Positions 1 through 5,920 of a DNA stretch of 6,314 nucleotides are shown here, one piece after another. The translations under genes and the position numbers were made by a program. Position 1 is the first letter of the stretch. Each line of letters starts with the position of its first letter. The notes below the pieces were generated by a model, which did no database searches, was not told where the DNA came from, and worked only from the letters and a program-made list of their open reading frames with translations. This DNA is from Comamonas sp. (lineage in GTDB: Bacteria > Pseudomonadota > Gammaproteobacteria > Burkholderiales > Burkholderiaceae_C), in NCBI GenBank assembly GCA_018384835.1, contig JAHAYB010000445.1, forward strand, positions 1 to 6,314, written 5' to 3'.

Positions 1-1545
1 TTGCTGCTGGTCGATGGTGTGCGCTATGGCTCGGCGGTGTATGGCGGCCTGAACCTGCAAAACCTGCCGCTGGAGCTGATTGAGCGCATTGAGGTGGTCA
101 AAGGCCCCATGTCTGCCCTGTACGGCAGCGATGCCGTGGCCGGGGTGATTCAAGTCTTTACCCGCCGTGGCCAAGGGGCGGATAAGGCGTTGAGCGCCCA
201 AGCCTCTGCCACTGTGGGCGAGTACGGCCACAAAGCCGCCAGCCTGAGCCTGGGCGGCGCACAAGCGGGCTGGGATTACCAACTGAGCCTCAGCCGCGTG
301 CAAGAGCGCGGCAGCTCTGCCACCCGCGCTGCTGCTGGCCCCTATACCTACCACCCTGACCGCGATGGCTTTGACCAAAGCGCGGTGCAACTGGCCGTGG
401 GCTACGCCATCAACAGCGACTGGCGTTTGGAAGGCAACTGGATGCAGTCCCAAGGCAAGTCTTATATGGACGATGGCCCTGGCGACAACAACCCCTTCAC
501 CGACCTGCAAAGCCGTGTTGGCCGCCTAGCGCTCAAAGGGGTGGTGATGCCCAATTGGAGCACCAGCTTTGCCATGGGCCACTCCATCGACCAGACGCAA
601 TACCTGCAAGCGGCCTGGAGCGACAACCACCTGCGCACCGAGCAAACCAGCTACCACTGGGATAACCATATCGACACGCCCCTGGGCATGGTGCTGGCCG
701 GGCTGGAGCGCCTAGAGCAAAAAGTGGATACCACCACGCCCTATAGCGTGCGCCAACGCCATATCAATGCGGGCTTTGTCGGCCTGACGGGCAATGCAGG
801 CCGCCACCACTGGCAGGGTAATTTGCGCCGTGACGATAACTCGCAGTTTGGCGGCTTTACCACCTACGGTATCAGCTACGGCTTGGATGTGGGCGCTGGC
901 CTGCGCCTGCTGGCTGCCCACGGCAAGAGCTTGCGCGTGCCCACTTTTGACCAGCTGTATGGCCAATGGGGCGCACCGTATGACGGCAACCCCCTGCTGC
1001 AACCCGAGCGCGGCAAAAACTACGAAGCCGGTGTGCAGTGGAACTACGCCAACCACAGCGCCAAGCTGCTGCGCTTTGACAACCGCGTGGACCAGTTGAT
1101 TGCCGCTGGCAGTACGCAAATGGAAAACCTGCCAGGCCGCACCCGCCTGAAAGGCTGGAGCCTGAGCTATGGCTTTGCCCATGACGGCTGGCAAGTCTCT
1201 GCCGCGCTGGAGCAGCTCAATACCCGCACTGCTGACGGTAGCCCGCTGCTGCGCCGTGCCAAGCAGCAATGGTCAGTCAACGTGGATAAAGAGCTGGGCG
1301 CTTGGCGCGTAGGCACTAGCGTGCTGCGTGTAGGCAGCCGCCCCGATACCGACTTTGCCACCTATCAGCCCGTGCGATTGGGTGCTTACACCACGGTGGA
1401 TGCCCGCCTTGCCTACCGAATCAACCCCAGCCTTAGCGCCCAACTGCGCGTGGCTAATTTGGGCAACAAGCAGTATGAAACCGCCTTTGGCTATCCCCAA
1501 CTGGGGCGGGCGGCTTACCTGACTTTGCAGTGGCAGATGCGCTAA
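1..1545 (+). CDS. btuB: TonB-dependent outer-membrane receptor, vitamin B12 transporter BtuB-like (5' partial)
   Basis: The visible 514 residues begin inside the plug domain, so the signal peptide, TonB box and first part of the plug lie upstream of the window; the TTG at position 1 is an internal Leu codon, not a start. The opening LLVDGVRYG and the following IERIEVVKGPMSALYGSDAVAGVIQVFTRRG (about residues 28-57) are the classic end of a TonB receptor plug. The rest alternates polar and hydrophobic residues as in a 22-strand barrel. The C-terminal NLGNKQYETAFGYPQLGRAAY resembles the last strands of E. coli BtuB (YETVYGYQTAGR). The family carries scarce ligands, typically cobalamin, across the outer membrane using TonB/ExbBD energy. 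The protein ends in WQMR rather than the usual terminal Phe or Trp, which is mildly atypical. Receptor class is secure; cobalamin as substrate is an inference from similarity. A cobalamin riboswitch, if present, would lie outside the window. Confidence 0.9.
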   Translation: MLLVDGVRYGSAVYGGLNLQNLPLELIERIEVVKGPMSALYGSDAVAGVIQVFTRRGQGADKALSAQASATVGEYGHKAASLSLGGAQAGWDYQLSLSRVQERGSSATRAAAGPYTYHPDRDGFDQSAVQLAVGYAINSDWRLEGNWMQSQGKSYMDDGPGDNNPFTDLQSRVGRLALKGVVMPNWSTSFAMGHSIDQTQYLQAAWSDNHLRTEQTSYHWDNHIDTPLGMVLAGLERLEQKVDTTTPYSVRQRHINAGFVGLTGNAGRHHWQGNLRRDDNSQFGGFTTYGISYGLDVGAGLRLLAAHGKSLRVPTFDQLYGQWGAPYDGNPLLQPERGKNYEAGVQWNYANHSAKLLRFDNRVDQLIAAGSTQMENLPGRTRLKGWSLSYGFAHDGWQVSAALEQLNTRTADGSPLLRRAKQQWSVNVDKELGAWRVGTSVLRVGSRPDTDFATYQPVRLGAYTTVDARLAYRINPSLSAQLRVANLGNKQYETAFGYPQLGRAAYLTLQWQMR

Positions 1546-1551
1546 AACTTG

Positions 1552-1581
1552 AAGAGCGTGTGTAAATGCTCTGACGCTTTT
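1552..1581. terminator. Weak candidate terminator hairpin between convergent btuB-like gene and panD
   Basis: The arm AAGAGCGT (1552-1559) can pair with ACGCTTTT (1574-1581), giving 8 bp with one G-U wobble and a 14-nt loop. An alternative 5-bp stem AGAGC/GCTCT (1553-1557 with 1568-1572) competes with it. The hairpin fills the 34-nt gap between two convergent genes and overlaps the panD stop codon. On the plus strand the right arm ends in four Ts, but no long T tract follows on either strand, so termination strength is doubtful. Confidence 0.3.
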
Positions 1582-1966
1582 AGGTCGTTTGCATTTGTGT
1601 AGGCACTTTGTCGCGTAGCTCAACCTGCTGGTTTTTGTCATTGACAAAAACCAGTTTGGGCAGATGCTCGGCCACCTTTTTTTCTGCCACTTGCACAAAG
1701 GTGGCAATGATGAGCAAATCCCCCACACAAGCACGGCGTGCGGCAGAGCCGTTGACGGAAATCATGCCGCTGCCGCGCTCACCCTTGATGGCGTTGGTGC
1801 TAAAGCGCTCGCCGTTGTCGATGTTCCAGATGTGGATTTCCTCGTTCTCCACAATGTCTGCCGCCTCCATCAGGTCTTCGTCGATGGCGCAGGAGCCTTC
1901 GTAGTGCAACTCGCAATGGGTGGCTTTGACGCGGTGGATTTTGGATTTCAGTAAAGAGCGGTACAT
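1580..1966 (-). CDS. panD: Aspartate 1-decarboxylase (PanD), pyruvoyl enzyme precursor
   Basis: PanD decarboxylates L-aspartate to beta-alanine for pantothenate and coenzyme A synthesis. It is a cytosolic tetramer that self-cleaves to create a pyruvoyl cofactor. The 128-residue length matches the family. Lys9 and His11 are present, and the cleavage site HYEGSCAID puts Gly24-Ser25 at the canonical positions. Arg54, Thr57 and Asn72 (in SVNGSAA) are also in place. The odd residue is 58: the family Tyr, regarded as the proton donor in E. coli PanD, is Asn here (codon AAC at 1795-1793), one base from Tyr TAC. The ATG start gives the family N-terminus [13 protein letters not shown]; the upstream bases lack a clear Shine-Dalgarno. 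The gene stands alone, with no panC adjacent, and is divergent from the porin. A perfect inverted repeat lies inside its 3' end (1628-1654). Identity is secure; full activity is uncertain because of residue 58. Confidence 0.96.
   Translation of the reverse strand: MYRSLLKSKIHRVKATHCELHYEGSCAIDEDLMEAADIVENEEIHIWNIDNGERFSTNAIKGERGSGMISVNGSAARRACVGDLLIIATFVQVAEKKVAEHLPKLVFVNDKNQQVELRDKVPTQMQTT
1628..1654. repeat. Perfect inverted repeat, 13-bp arms, inside panD
   Basis: The arm CTGGTTTTTGTCA (1628-1640) is followed by a single T (1641) and then the exact reverse complement TGACAAAAACCAG (1642-1654). As RNA it would fold into a long hairpin on either strand, with a practical stem of 11-12 bp and a tiny loop. 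It encodes PanD residues around LVFVNDKNQ, about 45 nt before the stop codon. No T tract follows on either side, so it is not a standard intrinsic terminator. Confidence 0.9.
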
Positions 1967-2122
1967 GGTCAGATTCGGAGGTTCGGATGGAAAAGAACGA
2001 ACCCACGATAGTAATGAAAAAGTGCCAGTCTATGCGTAGTTTCACGGATTTGTCACATTCAATCGGTGTAATGACCCTGGCCTTCGGGCTTTTCATTCAC
2101 TCCATTGCAACCGTTGAAAATT
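1967..2122. promoter_or_regulatory. Divergent intergenic region between panD and the porin gene
   Basis: This 156-nt stretch must carry the promoters of both divergent genes. It is more AT-rich than its surroundings. For panD, a weak sigma70-like pair reads TAGACT (2032-2027) and TATCGT (2010-2005) on the minus strand with a 16-nt spacer, each 4 of 6 to consensus. I could not find a convincing -35/-10 pair for the porin; TTGTCA at 2050-2055 is the best -35-like hexamer but has no matching -10. On the plus strand GGAGG (1977-1981) sits 5 nt before an ATG at 1987 that opens a 67-codon frame running to 2190, overlapping the porin start out of frame. No strong operator palindrome is visible; GTCA (2053-2056 region) and TGAC (near 2075) form only a short imperfect dyad. 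Confidence 0.4.
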
Positions 2123-3166
2123 ATGAAACGAACACTTCTTGCCCTGGCCGCCACGAGCGTTGTCACTGGGGCTTTGGCTCAAAGCACTAACGTCACTCTG
2201 TTTGGGGTGGCGGACGCTTCAGTCGCCCACATCTCCACCAGTGGTAACTCTGTCACGGGCATGGCCAATGGCGGTAACTCCAGCAGCCGCTTGGGTTTTC
2301 GCGGTGTGGAAGACTTGGGTAATGGCCTCAAGGCGGGCTTTTGGCTGGAAGCTGGTGTCAGCGTGGACAACGGTGGTTCGGTTCTCAAGTTCGACCGCCG
2401 CTCTACCATCAGCTTGATGGGCGACTTTGGTGAAGTGCGCCTGGGCCGTGACAAAAGCCCCACCTACCAGAACCTAGAGACTTTCCACGCCTTTGGCGAT
2501 TCGGGCATGGGCGCGGTCAATGGCCACAACCTGATTAGCAGCTCTGCCGAAGGCACCATTGAGGGCAGCAACCCCAAGCGTTACTCTGACAGTATCAGTT
2601 ACCTGATGCCCAAGATGGGCGGCTTGTACGGCCAGGCTACCTACGCTTTTGGCGAAAGAGCCAAGGGCGACAGCAATAGCCTGGCGAGCAGCATGGGGCT
2701 GCGCCTGGGGTACGCCAACGGCCCGCTGAACGTGGCGTTGGGTTACGGCGTGGTCAAGGGGGGGACGGTGGGCAACACCATCAACTACAAGAACTTCAAC
2801 GTGGGCGCGTCTTACAAGTTTGGCTCTATCACGCCGATGGTGCTGCTTGCTTCTGAGCGCGGTAACAACCAGCGTGTGGACTTGTACAGCGTGGGCGTGA
2901 AGGCTCCGGTGGGCCAGGGCGGTCAGGGCGAAGTGCGAGCCGCAGTCTCTTGGTACAAGGACAAGAAGCGCGATGAGCGCGACTCGGTACGCCTGGCGCT
3001 GGGCTATGGCTACAAGCTGTCTAAACGCACGGAAATCTACGCCAGCGTGGCGCACATGAGCAATGACAACAACGCCAACCGCAAGCTGGGGACTTCGCTG
3101 TCGCACACAGTTGCTGCCGGCAAGAACGTGAGCGGCTACGAGCTGGGGCTGCGCCACACCTTCTGA
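2123..3166 (+). CDS. Gram-negative general porin, Omp32/OmpC-like (betaproteobacterial type)
   Basis: This predicted trimeric 16-strand outer-membrane porin would allow passive diffusion of small hydrophilic solutes. The 347-residue length is normal. The N-terminus MKRTLLALAATSVVTGALA is a signal peptide with a likely cut at ALA|QS, followed by the hallmark first strand NVTLFGVADASVAHI. Next come SSRLGFRGVEDLGNGLKAGFWLEAG and RRSTISLMGDFGEVRLGRDKSP, the strand 2-4 pattern of the family, then the presumed constriction loop (about residues 110-150). The last strand YELGLRHTF ends in the terminal Phe recognised by the BAM machinery. I chose the ATG at 2123 because it starts the signal peptide exactly; an in-frame TTG at 2105 would add six residues before the Lys-Arg n-region. 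The ATG lacks a good Shine-Dalgarno. The gene is followed by a strong terminator. Pore selectivity cannot be judged from the sequence. Confidence 0.95.
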   Translation: MKRTLLALAATSVVTGALAQSTNVTLFGVADASVAHISTSGNSVTGMANGGNSSSRLGFRGVEDLGNGLKAGFWLEAGVSVDNGGSVLKFDRRSTISLMGDFGEVRLGRDKSPTYQNLETFHAFGDSGMGAVNGHNLISSSAEGTIEGSNPKRYSDSISYLMPKMGGLYGQATYAFGERAKGDSNSLASSMGLRLGYANGPLNVALGYGVVKGGTVGNTINYKNFNVGASYKFGSITPMVLLASERGNNQRVDLYSVGVKAPVGQGGQGEVRAAVSWYKDKKRDERDSVRLALGYGYKLSKRTEIYASVAHMSNDNNANRKLGTSLSHTVAAGKNVSGYELGLRHTF

Positions 3167-3221
3167 CGGCTCCTACAGGCATCTACCCGCCATAGCGTTG
3201 CTCTGGCGTTGTGCACAATCA

Positions 3222-3252
3222 AAAAATGGCTGCGAATTTTGCAGCCATTTTT
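3222..3252. terminator. Bidirectional intrinsic terminator between the porin gene and nadB
   Basis: AAAAATGGCTGC (3222-3233) and GCAGCCATTTTT (3241-3252) are exact reverse complements, separated by the 7-nt loop GAATTTT. The GC core GGCTGC/GCAGCC is flanked by A and T runs on opposite sides, so the hairpin is followed by a U run when transcribed in either direction. It lies 56 nt after the porin stop and 29 nt after the nadB stop, which fits service to both convergent genes. Confidence 0.92.
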
Positions 3253-3280
3253 GCGTGGAGATGCAGCGTAGCCAGACGGG

Positions 3281-4855
3281 TTACGCCGCTGGAACCAGGA
3301 TGGTTGAGGCGGTCGGGGCGGCGCGTTCTGGCCAGTCGCGGCTGTAGTGCAGGCCACGGCTTTCATGGCGCATTTGGGCGCTTTTAACTATTAAATCAGC
3401 CACTTGTACCAGGTTGCGCAGCTCCAGCAGGTCGCGGCTGATATGGAAGTGGGCGTAGAACTCTTGAATTTCTGTTTGCAGCAGGGCGATGCGGTGCGCT
3501 GCCCGCTCCAGGCGCTTGTTGGTGCGCACTATGCCCACGTAATCCCACATAAAGCGGCGCAGCTCGTCCCAGTTGTGGGAGATGACCACGGCCTCATCAG
3601 CATCGGTGACTTGGCTATCGTCCCAGGCGGGCAGCGCAGGGCGTTCGCTGCTGGGCTGGCTGGTAATGGCCTGCGCCGCTGCACGGGCAAACACCATGCA
3701 CTCCAGCAGTGAGTTGCTGGCGAGGCGGTTGGCTCCGTGCAGGCCGGTGCAGGCGCTTTCGCCAATGGCGTAGAGGCCGGGCAGGTCGGTGCGCCCAGCC
3801 AGGTCGGTGAGGATGCCGCCGCAGGTGTAATGCGCCGCTGGCACAACCGGAATGGGCTGGCGGGTGATGTCAATGCCAAATTGCGCACAGGTGGCCAGGA
3901 TGTTGGGAAAGTGCGCTTGCAAAAATTCCGGGCTTTGGTGGGAGATGTCCAGATGCACGCAGTCCAGGCCGTGCTTTTTCATCTCAAAATCAATGGCGCG
4001 TGCCACGATGTCGCGTGGCGCTAGCTCGGCACGGGGGTCGTGCTCGGGCATAAAGCGGCTACCATCGGGGCGCAGCAGCCGCCCGCCCTCGCCGCGCTCG
4101 GCTTCGCTAATCAGAAATGATTTGGCATGGGGGTGGTTAAGGCTGGGGGGGTGAAATTGAATAAATTCCAGATTCGCCACCCGGCAGCCCGCCCGCCAAG
4201 CAGCAGCAATGCCGTCGCCCGTGGCGGTGTCGGGGTTGGTGGTGTAAAGATAGACCTTGCCCGCCCCGCCTGTCGCCAAAATGGTGTGCGGTGCGCGAAA
4301 GGTGACAACGCTGTCCGTCGCCTCATCCAAGGCATACAAGCCCAGGCAGCGCTGGCTGCCAGGCAGCCCCAGCTTGCGGCTGGTAATCACATCCACCAGG
4401 GTGTGCTGCTCCAGCAGGGTGATGTTGGGGGTGGCGCGTACCCGCTCAATCAGGGTTTTTTGGACGGCTGCGCCGGTGGCATCGGTGGCGTGGACGATGC
4501 GCCGGGCGCTGTGCCCGCCCTCGCGGGTCAGGTGCAGTTGGCCTTGCTCTTCAGAAAACGGCACGCCCAGCTCGCGCAGCCAGGCGATGGCATCGGGGGC
4601 GTTTTCCACCACAAAGCGGGTGGCGGCTAGGTCGCACAGGCCAGCACCGGCGGTCAGGGTGTCTTGCACATGGGCATCAAAGCTGTCTTGGGCATCGAGT
4701 ACGGCGGCAATACCGCCCTGCGCCTGGCCGCTGGAGCCTGCTTGCAGCTCGCGCTTGGTAATTACCGCCACGCGGTGCTGGGGGGCGAGCTGCAAGGCGG
4801 CGGTCAGGCCAGCCAGGCCGCTGCCAATAATGAGTACGTCAAAGTCTTGGGTCAT
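3281..4855 (-). CDS. nadB: L-aspartate oxidase (NadB)
   Basis: NadB is a cytosolic FAD enzyme that oxidises L-aspartate to iminoaspartate, with O2 or fumarate as acceptor, in the first step of de novo NAD synthesis; NadA then makes quinolinate. The 524 residues match the family. The Rossmann motif GSGLAGL is at 11-17 and SSGQAQGGIAA at 41-51. The active-site residues of E. coli NadB all appear at a constant offset of nine: Glu112, His235 (QFHP), Arg281 (APRD), His342 (AHYTCGG), Arg377 and Ser380 (GANRLASNS). FAD contacts GLYAIGESACTGLHG follow at 360-374. The C-terminal helical domain (about 420-505) is complete. These NadB-specific signatures make the related SdhA/FrdA unlikely. The ATG at 4855 starts directly at the FAD-binding strand (MTQDFDVLIIGSG), but the preceding bases are C-rich with no Shine-Dalgarno. 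scpA ends 76 nt upstream on the same strand, so co-transcription is plausible. nadA and nadC are not in the window. Confidence 0.97.
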   Translation of the reverse strand: MTQDFDVLIIGSGLAGLTAALQLAPQHRVAVITKRELQAGSSGQAQGGIAAVLDAQDSFDAHVQDTLTAGAGLCDLAATRFVVENAPDAIAWLRELGVPFSEEQGQLHLTREGGHSARRIVHATDATGAAVQKTLIERVRATPNITLLEQHTLVDVITSRKLGLPGSQRCLGLYALDEATDSVVTFRAPHTILATGGAGKVYLYTTNPDTATGDGIAAAWRAGCRVANLEFIQFHPPSLNHPHAKSFLISEAERGEGGRLLRPDGSRFMPEHDPRAELAPRDIVARAIDFEMKKHGLDCVHLDISHQSPEFLQAHFPNILATCAQFGIDITRQPIPVVPAAHYTCGGILTDLAGRTDLPGLYAIGESACTGLHGANRLASNSLLECMVFARAAAQAITSQPSSERPALPAWDDSQVTDADEAVVISHNWDELRRFMWDYVGIVRTNKRLERAAHRIALLQTEIQEFYAHFHISRDLLELRNLVQVADLIVKSAQMRHESRGLHYSRDWPERAAPTASTILVPAA

Positions 4856-4931
4856 GGGCGGGGGCTGCTACTGCTACTGGCGCACACAGTGCCAGCGTTG
4901 TCAGGGGGGATTCGGTTCAGGCGGGCAAAGT
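4856..4931 (-). other. scpA-nadB spacer, no clear terminator
   Basis: The 76-nt spacer shows no intrinsic terminator hairpin, so read-through from scpA into nadB is possible. Immediately before the nadB ATG the minus strand carries a GTAGCAGTAGCAG triplet repeat and then a C-rich run, with no ribosome binding site. A 12-bp perfect palindrome TACAGCGCTGTA (4935-4946) at the end of scpA is of a length expected by chance. Confidence 0.4.
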
Positions 4932-5759
4932 TTATACAGCGCTGTAGGCCAGACGCAGGTAAATCGGGGCAAATGCCTCGGCCTGGGTAATTTCCAGCAG
5001 GGTTTCCTTGGCCAGCTCCAGCAGGGCAATAAAGGTGACGACCAGCACAGCCGCGCCTTTTTCGGGCTGAAAAATCTGCTCAAAGGGCACAAAGCGCTGG
5101 CCTTGGAGTTGTTTGAGGATGTGGCTCATGTACTCGCGCACTGATAGCTCTTCGCGGGTAATGCGGTGGTGTTGTACCAGCTTGGCGCGGCGCAGAATAT
5201 CGCGCCAAGCGGCTTGCAGGTCGGCGGCATTCACGTCCGGCAGGGCGGGGGTCAGGCTTTGCTCGATATAGATTTGCGCCTGCACAAAATCGCGCCCGTA
5301 TTGCGGCAATTCGCCCAAGCGCTGGGCGGCCAGCTTGATTTGTTCGTACTCCAGCAGGCGGCGCACCAGCTCGGCGCGGGGGTCTTCTGGCTCTTGCGCG
5401 TCATCGGCTTTTTTGACAGGCAGCAGCAGGCGCGATTTGATTTCAATCAGCATGGCGGCCATCAGCAGGTATTCGGCGGCCAGTTCCAGGTTGCGGTTGC
5501 GGATTTCTTCCACATAGCCCAGGTATTGCTCTGTGACCTGCACCAGGGGGATGTCCAGAATGTTGAAGTTTTGCCGCCGTATCAGGTACAGCAGCAGGTC
5601 TAGCGGGCCTTCAAAGGCTTCCAGAAAGACTTCCAGCGCATCTGGTGGGATGTAGAGGTCTTGCGGAATTTTGAACAGCGGCTCGCCATACAGACGCGCC
5701 AGGGCGGCTTGTTCGGGCGCGGTGGCGGCATCCGGCGCGGGGGCTGTGCTGCTGGGCAT
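4932..5759 (-). CDS. scpA: Segregation and condensation protein A (ScpA)
   Basis: ScpA is the kleisin subunit that bridges the SMC heads and binds ScpB in the bacterial condensin complex, acting on the chromosome during segregation. With the ATG at 5759 it has 275 residues. The start of the conserved region, ALARLYGEPLFKIPQDLYIPPDALEVFLEAF (about 18-48), is typical of Burkholderiales ScpA. It is followed by the core FEGPLDLLLYLIRRQNFNILDIP and the helix NLELAAEYLLMAAMLIEIKSRLLLP. A charged linker with EDPRAELVRRLLEYEQIK comes next, and a C-terminal winged helix (about 200-270) includes VVTFIALLELAK. The frame stays open upstream to an ATG at 5849 and a GTG at 5858, giving up to 308 residues. 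That extension is Pro/Ala-rich and its first codons form an intrinsic terminator (5817-5847), so I prefer 5759. No start shows a Shine-Dalgarno. scpB is not in the window; nadB follows after 76 nt. Confidence 0.93.
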   Translation of the reverse strand: MPSSTAPAPDAATAPEQAALARLYGEPLFKIPQDLYIPPDALEVFLEAFEGPLDLLLYLIRRQNFNILDIPLVQVTEQYLGYVEEIRNRNLELAAEYLLMAAMLIEIKSRLLLPVKKADDAQEPEDPRAELVRRLLEYEQIKLAAQRLGELPQYGRDFVQAQIYIEQSLTPALPDVNAADLQAAWRDILRRAKLVQHHRITREELSVREYMSHILKQLQGQRFVPFEQIFQPEKGAAVLVVTFIALLELAKETLLEITQAEAFAPIYLRLAYSAV

Positions 5760-5920
5760 GGGGGCTATTGGAGGCGGGGGGTAGATGGCAGGCGCAGGCG
5801 CGGCGGCGTAGTCAACAAAAAAGCCCAGCCCGGTAAGGAGGCTGGGCATCAAGGCCACGCGTGGCCAAGGAGCGCGATTTTAGCCTTTGCGCCGTTTTGG
5901 TGTGCGGCGGCTCTGGCGGT
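5760..5920 (-). promoter_or_regulatory. Region between the DUF2325 gene and scpA, presumed scpA promoter region
   Basis: Besides the terminator, this 161-nt stretch holds a perfect 14-bp palindrome GGCCACGCGTGGCC (5853-5866). On the minus strand it also has a -10-like TAAAAT about 15 nt upstream of that palindrome, without a good -35. Just after the terminator T run is TTGACT (5815-5810), a near-consensus -35 hexamer, but the C-rich sequence that follows has no matching -10. How scpA is transcribed past or after the terminator is therefore unresolved. Confidence 0.3.
5817..5847 (-). terminator. Intrinsic terminator downstream of the DUF2325 gene
   Basis: Read on the minus strand, GCCCAGCC (5847-5840), a 9-nt loop (5839-5831) and GGCTGGGC (5830-5823) form a perfect 8-bp GC-rich stem. 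Six Ts follow directly (5822-5817), then GTTG. No T run follows on the plus strand, so it acts on minus-strand transcription only. It begins 73 nt after the DUF2325 stop codon and would end that transcript. It lies inside the 5' extension of the scpA reading frame, which affects the scpA start choice. Confidence 0.85.

Noticed and set aside
2010..2032. TGGCAC on the minus strand upstream of panD as a sigma54 promoter
   Set aside because: The second element is CATTA instead of TTGCW at the required spacing, and panD is normally a housekeeping gene.
2105..2122. TTG start six codons upstream of the porin ATG
   Set aside because: The ATG at 2123 begins a perfect signal peptide; the extra residues would spoil its n-region.
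2474..3157. 227-codon open frame on the minus strand inside the porin gene
   Set aside because: It lies opposite the porin, and its translation is a His/Ala/Val-rich shadow without family resemblance.
4935..4946. 12-bp palindrome TACAGCGCTGTA at the end of scpA
   Set aside because: A palindrome this short is expected about once in a window of this size, it is coding sequence, and no T tract follows.
4257..5144. Long 295-codon open frame on the plus strand opposite nadB and the end of scpA
   Set aside because: It is antisense to two well-recognised genes, its product is Ala/Arg/Ser-rich with no recognisable domain, and such frames are common opposite GC-rich coding DNA.
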